Positions 23,863 to 32,400 of a stretch of DNA of 55,644 nt are shown here, in pieces. The DNA is from Candidatus Omnitrophota bacterium (GTDB taxonomy: Bacteria; Omnitrophota; Omnitrophia; JAHJGZ01). Each line of letters starts with the position of its first letter. Position 1 is the first letter of the stretch. The notes beneath the pieces are model-generated. The model did not search any database, was not told the DNA's origin, and saw nothing but the letters and a program-made list of their open reading frames with translations. The stretch covers positions 1-55,644 of the forward strand of contig JAHJGZ010000134.1 of assembly GCA_018823795.1 (NCBI GenBank). The letters are read 5' to 3'. The translations under genes were made by a program, and so were the position numbers.

Positions 23863-24707
23863 CGACGACATTAACTGAAATACATTGTGAGCGGGTGCTT
23901 GCGCCGTCAGGGATTAACCTTGGCGATTATGTCATTAATCCGTATCGCGGGTGTAGTATTGGTTGCCGGTATTGTTACGTGCAAAAAAATAAAGCCATCC
24001 AGAAACGTCATGCACCGTGGGGATCATTTGTTGATGTAAAAATAAATGCGCCAACAATTTTGCGAAAAGAATTACAGTCAAAGAAAGTTAACCATGTGCT
24101 GATTGGATCGACAACAGAGGTGTATCAGCCATGTGAAGAGCGCTACGGATTAATGCGAGAACTCGTGAGCATTTTGAATGATTATGATGTAGCGTACACT
24201 ATTCTTACAAAGTCATCGTTAATCGTACGCGATGTTGATGTATTAAAAAAAGGCAGAGAGACCGAGATTTATTTTACGGTAAGTCCTTTGACTAAAGCGA
24301 TTTGCGATGTGCTTGAACCACATTCTCTTCCCTTTCATAAACGTATTGCAACGGTTACCGCCTTGATCGAAGCAGGAATTAAAACTCGCGTGTACGTTAA
24401 TCCGGTCATACCACATGTGGTTAATCCCGAAGAAATTATGAAGATGTTTTCAGGAATTGTTTCGTTCCTTGATTTTGAAGGAATCAATGTAAAAATGCTT
24501 AATTGGGATGAACTCCGTTCAGTGTTACGACAATGTTGCAATGATCGCTTGTCGATGATTGATGCTGTGTGTTCTCATGAGAATATTTGGAATCGGTATT
24601 GGGATGAATTGCGATCCGCTATTGTTGAAATGAATAAAAAATATGATTATTCAATACGGACATTTTTTCATCCCTTTTCGTCCTATTTCGGAGTTCTAAA
24701 TTATTAG
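23859..24707 (+). CDS. SPL-like radical SAM protein
   Basis: The 282-residue protein has C32, C36, C39 in 'NPYRGCSIGCRYCYVQKN', a pattern shared by spore photoproduct lyase relatives and Rv2578c-type proteins. 'VLIGSTTEVYQPCEERYGL', 'YTILTKSSLIVRDVDVLK' and 'TVSPLTKAI' also fit. These proteins are annotated as nucleic-acid-related radical SAM enzymes, but most lack a proven reaction. It overlaps the nucleosidase-like gene by four bases (ATGA), so the three genes form one operon. Confidence 0.85.
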   Translation: MTTTLTEIHCERVLAPSGINLGDYVINPYRGCSIGCRYCYVQKNKAIQKRHAPWGSFVDVKINAPTILRKELQSKKVNHVLIGSTTEVYQPCEERYGLMRELVSILNDYDVAYTILTKSSLIVRDVDVLKKGRETEIYFTVSPLTKAICDVLEPHSLPFHKRIATVTALIEAGIKTRVYVNPVIPHVVNPEEIMKMFSGIVSFLDFEGINVKMLNWDELRSVLRQCCNDRLSMIDAVCSHENIWNRYWDELRSAIVEMNKKYDYSIRTFFHPFSSYFGVLNY

Positions 24708-24729
24708 TTAAAGAGAAAAGAAACCTTTT

Positions 24730-24775
24730 AATAAGGTATTACCTTATTGACAAAGAAAACTTCTTATGGCATAGT
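24730..24775 (+). promoter_or_regulatory. Promoter of the FliN-like gene with an operator-like palindrome
   Basis: TTGACA (24747-24752) and CATAGT (24770-24775) are separated by 17 bp. A perfect inverted repeat AATAAGGTA-T-TACCTTATT (24730-24748) overlaps the -35 hexamer, where a repressor or activator could bind. Confidence 0.55.
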
Positions 24776-24826
24776 AATTAGTAGTCAATGGTATGTTTTT
24801 AATCAATTTTTCAGGGAATGAGAGCT

Positions 24827-25168
24827 ATGCCCGAGAAAGAAAAACAGCCAGAAAAGACTGAAGAGGGTACAATGGGACAAGATGTTTCTTCTCCTCTGGA
24901 AGGAAATAAAAAAAGCATTGATGATATTATGAATAAAGTAAAAAATATTGAACGTGTCTTAGATGTTAATGTAGAAGTACGGGTAGAAATTGGTGAATTA
25001 AAGGTGAAACTTAAAGAGGTTTTGGATTTGCAGAACGGTTCCATCATCGAACTTGAAAAAAGTGTTGAAAACGCTCTTTTTGACTTACAAGTTGGCGAAA
25101 AAGTGGTTGCTCAAGGTGAAGTTGTCACTGTTGGAGAGAATTTAGGTATACGCATCGTTAAAAAATAG
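24827..25168 (+). CDS. Orphan FliM/FliN-type SpoA-domain protein
   Basis: The ~113-residue protein has a charged, disordered N-terminus (~1-45), then a SpoA domain: 'VLDVNVEVRVEIGELKVKLKEVLDL', 'GSIIELEKSVENALFDL', 'VVAQGEVVTVGENLGIRIV'. That is the FliN signature of the flagellar switch C-ring or type III secretion. No other flagellar or secretion gene is nearby. I chose ATG 24827 because AGGGA lies 9 nt upstream of it and directly abuts the ORF-track ATG at 24818. It may serve flagella encoded elsewhere or a pilus/secretion switch complex. Confidence 0.82.
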   Translation: MPEKEKQPEKTEEGTMGQDVSSPLEGNKKSIDDIMNKVKNIERVLDVNVEVRVEIGELKVKLKEVLDLQNGSIIELEKSVENALFDLQVGEKVVAQGEVVTVGENLGIRIVKK

Positions 25169-25316
25169 CTTAACCCCCGCCTTATTTTAACCATTAAAAC
25201 ATTGTAATTTTTCATACAAATACCCCTTTTATGAGTAAGAATTCTTCATAATCACACACCATAGATCAATTTTTCTGTTGTAACCAACTAGCATTAAATA
25301 AGATACAAAAATACCC

Positions 25317-25341
25317 ACACCCCTTCTCAAGGGGTGTTTTT
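25317..25341 (+). terminator. Rho-independent terminator upstream of the glycan cluster
   Basis: ACACCCCTT pairs perfectly with AAGGGGTGT around a CTC loop and is followed by TTTT. It lies about 150 bp after the FliN-like gene and separates it from the glycan cluster. Confidence 0.85.
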
Positions 25342-25361
25342 GAGCCTTAAAAAGACCTCCC

Positions 25362-25407
25362 TAACCTATGTAATCTTATTGTCACTCAATAGGTTATGTG
25401 TTAAAAT
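25362..25407 (+). promoter_or_regulatory. Promoter of the surface-glycan cluster with flanking inverted repeat
   Basis: TTGTCA (25379-25384) and TAAAAT (25402-25407) are separated by exactly 17 bp, about 40 bp before the first glycosyltransferase. TAACCTAT (25362-25369) and ATAGGTTA (25389-25396) form an 8-bp inverted repeat around the -35, which could be an operator. The 278-bp gap holds nothing else apart from the terminator. Confidence 0.6.
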
Positions 25408-25446
25408 ACAACCCTTTTTACAACAGCAATTTTCAACGTTCAACAT

Positions 25447-26283
25447 ATGGAAAAGGTATCGGTCTACATTCCTGTTTACAACGGCGCATTGTATCTTGAT
25501 AAAACACTTGAGGGGATACTTCAACAGACAATTCCTTTTGCTGAAATTATTATCATCGACGATGGATCACAGGATAATTCTGTACAGATAGCTCAACAAT
25601 ATCCCGTTAAAATTATTTCTCATAAAAGTAATCAAGGTATTGCGTTAACGCGCAATACCGGTGTCCAGCATTGTTGTTATGAACTAGTTGCTTCAGTTGA
25701 TGCGGATTGTGTTCTTGATAGGCGATGGCTTGAAAGATGTCTTCCGTTTTTTGATAATCCATCGATAACTGGTGTTGGTGGAAAACTAGATGAAGCCAAA
25801 GAGGATACGTGTGTCAATGCGTGGCGGAGCATACATCTCATTCAGCATTTTGGTGAAACAGTAAAAGAAGTTTCTTTTCTGCCGGGAAGTAATACTCTTT
25901 TTCGCAAAAAAGAGTTATGTTCTATCGGATTGTACAATGCATATTACCGTTTGTATCATGAAGATATTGATTTAAGTGAGCGATTAATTCAAGCAGGGAA
26001 AAAACTTATGTACACATCGAAGGCACAGGCATTTCATATCAAAAAGGATACCTTGCGTTCAGTGATGAGAACGTGCTGGGGCTTTCGCCATAAGGATTAT
26101 CCGCACACTGGTGTTGTATTGACGAAAGACATGTGGCGTGAATGTGTGCATAGTATCTCAATAGTGATAAAGGATGTATTTCACAAGCGTTTTCGATTGC
26201 TGCTTATTGATGGTGTTTATCTTTTTATTCAGACCTATTTTTGTATTAAAGCATACTTTTTAAAGACAATTAATTTTAAATAA
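25447..26283 (+). CDS. Family 2 glycosyltransferase
   Basis: The 278-residue GT-A fold protein has 'VSVYIPVYNGALYLDKTLEGIL', 'IIIDDGSQDNSVQIAQQ', the DxD-like 'SVDADCVLD' and the acceptor-site 'YHEDIDLSERLIQAG'. It transfers a sugar from a nucleotide sugar to a growing glycan on the inner leaflet. It is the first gene after the terminator and promoter, so it probably opens the operon. The sugar and linkage cannot be read from the sequence. A hydrophobic C-terminal stretch could associate with the membrane. Confidence 0.9.
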   Translation: MEKVSVYIPVYNGALYLDKTLEGILQQTIPFAEIIIIDDGSQDNSVQIAQQYPVKIISHKSNQGIALTRNTGVQHCCYELVASVDADCVLDRRWLERCLPFFDNPSITGVGGKLDEAKEDTCVNAWRSIHLIQHFGETVKEVSFLPGSNTLFRKKELCSIGLYNAYYRLYHEDIDLSERLIQAGKKLMYTSKAQAFHIKKDTLRSVMRTCWGFRHKDYPHTGVVLTKDMWRECVHSISIVIKDVFHKRFRLLLIDGVYLFIQTYFCIKAYFLKTINFK

Positions 26284-26295
26284 CGCTCGTAACGT

Positions 26296-27336
26296 ATGAT
26301 GGCGACAGAACCAATATCAATAATTATTCCTAACCGCAATGGAAGCAGTGTCTTAGGTGACTTGCTGCAATCAATAAAAGAGCAGAATTGTGGCACAGAG
26401 GCCCTTGAAGTCATTATTATTGATGATAGCTCGCGTGATAATTCATTAGAAATTGTTCGGACGGTATATCCCGAGGCTCTTATCCTTCACAATGGTAAAC
26501 AAAAGGGGGCTGCCTATTCGAGAAATAGGGGAATCGCCGCTGCCCACCATACGTGGCTTTTGTTCCTTGATAACGATGTGGTGCTTACCCCGCAGTTTAT
26601 TTCTTGCTTGATGCGGGAAGCGTGCGGGGTTTCAGCCGCTTGTTTTCAACCAAAAATATTGTTTCAGGATAATCATAATGCCATTAACAGTACGGGTGGC
26701 ATTGCAAACATGTTTGGTTATGCATGGGATCGGGGAATTTATGAAGAAGATACGGGGCAATATGATGAGAGAAAAAGGATATTTTTTGCTTCATCTGCCG
26801 CAATGCTTATCCGACAGGAGGATATTCGAGCGGTGGGGATGTTTGATGCTGATTATGTGTATTTAAACGAAGATTTTGATGTTGGGTATCGGCTCAAGAT
26901 GATCGGACGGGAAACACTCTTTATCCCCCAGGCGGTTTGTTATCATCGGATGAGTCACACCATGGGCAGAGATAACCCGACGGTTAAATATTTAATGGAG
27001 CGTAATAGAATGATAACGCTTCTTAAAAATTATGAAGTGAAAACGCTCTTGACTCTTTCCGTACAGATAACAAAACTTACCTACGCTAAGTATAAAACGT
27101 ATCTTTCACGCTATGCTGAAAGAAAGATGCATTTTGTTTTTGCTGCGCTCAAAAGTTGGCTATGGATACTCGTACATATGCCCATGATATTGATTAAAAG
27201 GCGAGCGGCACAACGCCGCCGCTCTGTATCAGACAAGACAATCTTTACTATGATGGGGGAATACCAGGCATATTTTCCGCACTTTTCTCCCCTCGCGAAC
27301 GAGACGGTTTGTGTTAAGGAAGGATCAATCTCGTAA
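26296..27336 (+). CDS. Family 2 glycosyltransferase (WbbL-like)
   Basis: The 346-residue protein starts 'PISIIIPNRNGSSVLGDLLQSI' with 'VIIIDDSSRDNS', 'LFLDNDVVLTPQFI' (DxD) and 'YLNEDFDVGYRLKMIG'. Its C-terminus has an amphipathic/hydrophobic helix and an arginine-rich 'RRAAQRRRSVSD', like rhamnosyltransferase-type WbbL proteins. It probably adds a sugar in the polymer backbone or the adaptor. It lies 12 bp after the first glycosyltransferase and overlaps the next gene by one base (TAATG). Two adjacent ATGs are possible starts. Confidence 0.9.
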   Translation: MMATEPISIIIPNRNGSSVLGDLLQSIKEQNCGTEALEVIIIDDSSRDNSLEIVRTVYPEALILHNGKQKGAAYSRNRGIAAAHHTWLLFLDNDVVLTPQFISCLMREACGVSAACFQPKILFQDNHNAINSTGGIANMFGYAWDRGIYEEDTGQYDERKRIFFASSAAMLIRQEDIRAVGMFDADYVYLNEDFDVGYRLKMIGRETLFIPQAVCYHRMSHTMGRDNPTVKYLMERNRMITLLKNYEVKTLLTLSVQITKLTYAKYKTYLSRYAERKMHFVFAALKSWLWILVHMPMILIKRRAAQRRRSVSDKTIFTMMGEYQAYFPHFSPLANETVCVKEGSIS

Positions 27337-28484
27337 TGAATGAAATGGCATGCACTGTTGATACTATTGAGAAAAAACAAGTAGGCGATTTAAAAATTGC
27401 GCTGGTTCATGATTATTTGAATCAATTCGGTGGTGCAGAGCGATGTTTAGAAGCATTACACGAGCTTTTCCCACAGGCACCGATTTTTACGCTTGTGTAT
27501 GATAAGCGGGCACTCCCTGCCTATGAGAGTTGGGACATTCGCCCATCATTGTTACAATATGCACCGGGAGCGAAGCAACATTACCAATATTATTTATGGT
27601 CATTTCCGTTGGTGGTTAAGACGTTTGATGTGCAGGACTTTGACATTATTATTTCAATTTCACATGCATGGGTTAAAGGGATCCGGACCAATACTCGGCC
27701 ACATATTTCTTATTGCCTGACGCCTATCCGCTACGCATGGGATTTGTATGAAGAATATGCAACGCATGAGTATATTCCTGCTGTGGTGAGGAAATGTCTT
27801 CCCCTTATTGCGAAGTGTTTACGCACGTGGGACAAAAAACAAGCGCAGGGAGTAGACCAATTTATTGCGGTTTCAGAGACGGTGGCGAAACGGATAGCCA
27901 ATTATTATGGACGAACTGCTGAGGTGATTTATCCACCGGTTGATACGGGTTTTTATTGTATTAACAAAGAAGTTCAAAGAGAAGATTTTTACATCACCGT
28001 GTCACGGCTTAAGGCATACAAACGCATTGATCTTGTGATAGAGACATTTAATCGGTTAGGCTATCCACTAAAAGTTATTGGCAGTGGCCCCGAGCTTAAG
28101 CGCTTACAAAAACGTGCCAAAGGGAATGTTAGCTTTTTGACTCATTTGAACCATAACGAAGTGCTGAACTATTATCAAAAGGCAAAAGGGTTTGTTTTTG
28201 CAGGCGTAGAGGATTTCGGATTAGTGATGGCCGAAGCGCAAGCAACGGGGCTTCCGGTTATTGCCTACGGCAAAGGAGGAGCAACGGAGATTGTCGAGGA
28301 TGGCATTAGTGGTGTTCTCGTCCCCCACCAAACGGCAGAGGATTTTGTTGAGGCGATACAACGGTTTGAAGCGATGACGTTTGTCGTGGAAAAAGTACGT
28401 GCGGCATCATACCGTTTTGATCGAACACAATTTAAAAATAAAATAAGTAATTTTGTAATGAAGTACGTAGGGAAAAGCTCTTAA
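27336..28484 (+). CDS. Family 4 glycosyltransferase
   Basis: The 382-residue protein has the GT4 donor-site pattern 'VEDFGLVMAEAQATGLPVIAYG' with the E-x7-E pair, and 'YGRTAEVIYPPVDTGFY' between domains. The N-terminal part 'IALVHDYLNQFGGAERCLEAL' matches WbaZ/MtfB-type mannosyltransferases of ABC-exported O-antigen loci. The donor is probably a GDP- or UDP-sugar, but the identity is inference. It starts on the stop codon of the previous gene and ends on the start codon of the permease gene, so translation is coupled on both sides. Confidence 0.9.
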   Translation: MNEMACTVDTIEKKQVGDLKIALVHDYLNQFGGAERCLEALHELFPQAPIFTLVYDKRALPAYESWDIRPSLLQYAPGAKQHYQYYLWSFPLVVKTFDVQDFDIIISISHAWVKGIRTNTRPHISYCLTPIRYAWDLYEEYATHEYIPAVVRKCLPLIAKCLRTWDKKQAQGVDQFIAVSETVAKRIANYYGRTAEVIYPPVDTGFYCINKEVQREDFYITVSRLKAYKRIDLVIETFNRLGYPLKVIGSGPELKRLQKRAKGNVSFLTHLNHNEVLNYYQKAKGFVFAGVEDFGLVMAEAQATGLPVIAYGKGGATEIVEDGISGVLVPHQTAEDFVEAIQRFEAMTFVVEKVRAASYRFDRTQFKNKISNFVMKYVGKSS

Positions 28485-29272
28485 TGCGTATTGCTATTGA
28501 ACGAGCCATTATTTTATTGCGCGAATGGAAGATCATAAAAAATCTGACACTGCGCAATATCAAAGTAAAGTATAAAAATACCGTCTTGGGTTTTTTCTGG
28601 GCATTATTACAACCACTGTGTACGATCGTTATTTTTTGTTTTGTTTTTTCGTATGTACTTGAAACAGACACTGAAAACTTTCCTTTGTTTCTTTGTGTGG
28701 GAATATTGCCCTGGATGTTTTTTGCCAATTCATTAGGTGAGGCAACAGCGTCGGTGATTAGTAATAGCAACCTGGTGCTGAAAATTAATTTCCCTTTAGC
28801 CGTGCTGCCACTATCGTATTGTTTAAGCAATCTCATAGATTTTCTCTTTGCGCTTATTATTTTGCTTCCTATTCTGTATGTGTTTGGCACCCCCATCCCG
28901 TTAGTAATACTTCTTCATTTATTTCCGATCATTGTATGTCATTTGTTATTTATCATGGGGTTATCCCTTATGTTAAGTGTGGCACATGTCTTTTACAAAG
29001 ATATTGGCCATTTACTTACCGTTGTGCTTATGTTTTGGTTTTATTTAACACCTATTTTGTATCCACTGACACAAGTTCCTCAAGAAGTGCTGGCTTTCTA
29101 TTATCTTAATCCGACAATTTATTTTATTGAAGGATATCGAGGGGTGTTATTCGATAGTGCGGCGCCTCAGTTGTTGTTGTATGGAAAGATGCTGGGTGTT
29201 GGACTTGTGTTTTTGCTGACCGGATGGTTGGTTTTCATTAATAAAGAGCGAGACATGGTAAAGGAATTGTGA
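28484..29272 (+). CDS. wzm: ABC-2 polysaccharide export permease (Wzm-like)
   Basis: The 262-residue membrane protein has the ABC-2 exporter pattern 'LRNIKVKYKNTVLGFFWALLQPL', a run of six hydrophobic segments, and 'FYLTPILYPLTQVPQE' before the last helices. It forms the inner-membrane channel that moves lipid-linked glycan to the periplasm. The partner ATPase is the giant gene downstream. It starts by TAATG overlap with the glycosyltransferase. A 135-bp mobile element begins one base after its TGA, and the TGAG there is the target duplication. Confidence 0.93.
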   Translation: MRIAIERAIILLREWKIIKNLTLRNIKVKYKNTVLGFFWALLQPLCTIVIFCFVFSYVLETDTENFPLFLCVGILPWMFFANSLGEATASVISNSNLVLKINFPLAVLPLSYCLSNLIDFLFALIILLPILYVFGTPIPLVILLHLFPIIVCHLLFIMGLSLMLSVAHVFYKDIGHLLTVVLMFWFYLTPILYPLTQVPQEVLAFYYLNPTIYFIEGYRGVLFDSAAPQLLLYGKMLGVGLVFLLTGWLVFINKERDMVKEL

Positions 29273-29273
29273 G

Positions 29274-29408
29274 CCCCGCTAGAGATAAAATTATGGTTTC
29301 ATTAATTAGCATGTGTGAAGTGAAAAAGTATAATTAATTTATAAAATGATTATGAAAAATACGGAAACGCCTCAAAACAAATAATAGCGTTTCCTATCTC
29401 TAACGGGG
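29274..29408. mobile_element. 135-bp MITE-like TIR element with TGAG duplication
   Basis: The ends CCCCGCTAGAGAT and ATCTCTAACGGGG are 13-bp inverted repeats with one mismatch. TGAG flanks it on both sides (29270-29273 and 29409-29412). The right ~45 bp (ATACGGAAACGCCTCA ... GCGTTTCCTATCTCTAACGGGG) match the CGGAAACGCTTCA and CGCTTCCTATCTCTAACGGGG parts of the GIY-YIG element at 10765. So it looks like an internally deleted derivative. It lies between the permease and the ATPase gene and could fold into a hairpin (GGAAACGC/GCGTTTCC). Confidence 0.88.
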
Positions 29409-29427
29409 TGAGCGTTAAGGTTTATCG

Positions 29428-32400
29428 ATGTTAAAAAAGATAATGGACAATACCAAAAGAAATGTGAACGAAATAAATACGTGCGCTGTCGAACTTAAGA
29501 ACGTTGGAGAAAGATACAATGTCTTTCACCACAAGATAGATAGCATCAAAGAAAAGATTCTTAAGCGGATGTCGATCGGTAAAGGCACACGACAAGAATT
29601 ATGGGCACTGAAGGATATTTCACTTACAATAAAAAAAGGGGAAGTGGTCGGCATTATCGGAGAAAATGGTTCGGGGAAGACAACCCTTTTAAAACTTATT
29701 GCAGGGATATTAAAACCTGACCGGGGTAACATTCATATTAACGGGACCATTGCCGCAATTTTACAATTAGGGGTTGGTTTTCATCGTGATTTGACCGGAA
29801 GAGAAAATATTTATCTTAATGGTGCGATGCTTGGTATTGATACGGAAACGATTAAAAGTAAGATTGATCAGATGATTTCGTTTGCCGAGTTAGAAGACTT
29901 TATCGACATGCCGCTTAAAACATACTCAAGCGGTATGGAAATGCGATTAGGTTTTAGTATCGCAGTGAATGTTGATCCCGACATTCTCCTTATTGATGAG
30001 GTGTTAATCATCGGTGACGTGGCGTTTCAACAGAAATGTATGCATCATATCGAAACTCTTAAAGGTCGCGGAAAGACCATTGTTGTCGTTTCCCATAGTA
30101 TGAATTTAATCGATCAAATGTGTGATAGAACATTTTTATTGCGAAAAGGGGAGTTAATTTGTCGTGGAAAAACGCGGGAGGTAATTAATTATTACTATCA
30201 ATGTTCAGGGCGTAAACGAGGTATTGCCCTTGCTTCCTATGCGGACGTTGAGCTTATTTTTAATAATGGACGCTTATTTATCTTTTGGAAAAAAAGAGCG
30301 ATTACTCCTGATCCGGGTATGTATGTGTCAATTACGCGGGGTGAAACGAGATTCTATTCCTTCCAAGCATACTGGAAAATGAAAACATCTTCACCGACAT
30401 CATTTGAAGCGGAAGGTTTTTTAGAAGCATTATCAACTACTATCACGTGGAAGACCAATCTTGGCCCCGATGGTTCACTGTATTTTGACATTCATGTTCA
30501 AACAGAAGCATCTGCTCAGGAGATGGACGTAAAATTTATTACTCTATTTGATAGTGATTATGAATCGTGGTTTTGTAATGTGAAGCGAGGAGTGTTTTCA
30601 GCGATGTATCATGGGGATGAAATGTGCCTCCATTCAACAATGGTACGACGCGGGGATTTTTTTGGCGTTGATGTTGCACATGATAAGGATGATGTTCTGC
30701 CGGGAATGATCTTTAGTATGACAGAAGAAAAAAACATTATTTCATTTTCGCATAAGGCCATCAACGGCAATTCTCATTGTCTTGAACTAAACTTTTCAAA
30801 AGGTAAAAGAAGGAGCGCCTTAATTAAAGGAAATATTTCGCTCTTTACTGATATAACAAAAATAGATGAGATCGTTCGACGTATTGAAGAAAAAGCAACG
30901 ATACAGAATAACACAATTCGTCTTCACTTTGATGATTATGATAGCGCAATTAAGGTTTTTTACCAAGATTGTGAAATAACGCAAGGGAAAGGGTTCTACA
31001 CCTCCTTGCTGTATCAAAATATTTGGTACAATTCATCAGCGATGAAATGGCATCGTGAAAGAGTGTCACCTTCCAGTATGAAATTGATTGGAACAATGCC
31101 GAACATTCCTGTTGTCCAGGAATGGCTTTTTGAATTACACGATAATCGGTTGGATGTCAAAACAGTGATGGAAACGACTGAAGGTGGCACCTTTTCCCAT
31201 CCGCAGCTTGTTGTATTAGCTAATAAGGAGTACAACGAATGGTTTCAAAATATTTCGAAAGGTGTCTGTCTTGATTTCAGACATGATATACCATGGGAAG
31301 AAATTCCACTCCCGCATGACATTTCGGTTGATTTTTTCGCCATTGCTCAGGATAAGGGGGATGTACCGGCATTAATTTTTACCGACTATTCAAAAAATCC
31401 TAACATCAAACGTTCCCTTTCGAATACTATGCAACAAGGTCCTGCACGAGCGGTTAGTTTTATTTCGAATGCGCAAGTGTCGCGAGAAACATTTTATATA
31501 CGGTTTTATTTTGATGAGTACGATCTCCTTTCGAATATTGTTCGAGCCATTCTTGGGTTGTACGTATTAGAAATCTTGTTGGCTTTCGAAGCACATAGTA
31601 TCACTGAGGGAGCTGTTCAAGTTGTTTTTGAAGAAAAACAATTGAGAATATTTTTTGATAGTGAAGAAGTAACCGGCGGTGTTGGTTTTTATAGTTCGCT
31701 GCGGGTAGGCAATCTTTGGCATAACTCATCTACTATGCGGTGGCATTACGAAAAGATATCGTCGCAGTGTATGAAATTAACGACAACAAAAAAAACGCCT
31801 GCCGTATTCCAAGAATTCATTTTTGAAGTTACAAAAGATGCTTTAGAAATTAAGGCGGTGATGAAGACAACTGACGGTAACATGTTCTCCCAACCACAGC
31901 TCGTACTCCTTGCGAACAAAGAGTACGGAGAATGGTTTTACAATTCTGCACAAGGACGATGTTTTGATTTTAAGCACGATATGATATCAGAAGAGATGCC
32001 GCTTCCGAGTGATGCGGATGTTTCATTCTTTGCCTTAGCATCGGATGAGGGAGATAAGCCGGCATTTACCTTTACTGATTGCAGAAAAAATGGAGCGGGA
32101 CGGATCGTGCTTTATAATACCCTTGAACACGGAGCGGCGCGTGCATTAAGTTTTATCTTGGATGTGCAAACATCACAAGAAGAATTTCATGTGCTGGTTA
32201 ATTTCCTTTCAAAAGCAACGTTAAAACGACTCATCCAACCAAAGATGCAGTCCATTCTTGATTCGCAAAGTATAACCTCAGAACGGCTTCAGGTAGTATT
32301 TGAGACGCAACGGTGGCGCGTGTTGTTTGACGGCGAAGAGGTAACAACGGGGGTTGGTTTTTACAGTTTGTTGAAGGTTAATAATATTTGGTACAACTCT

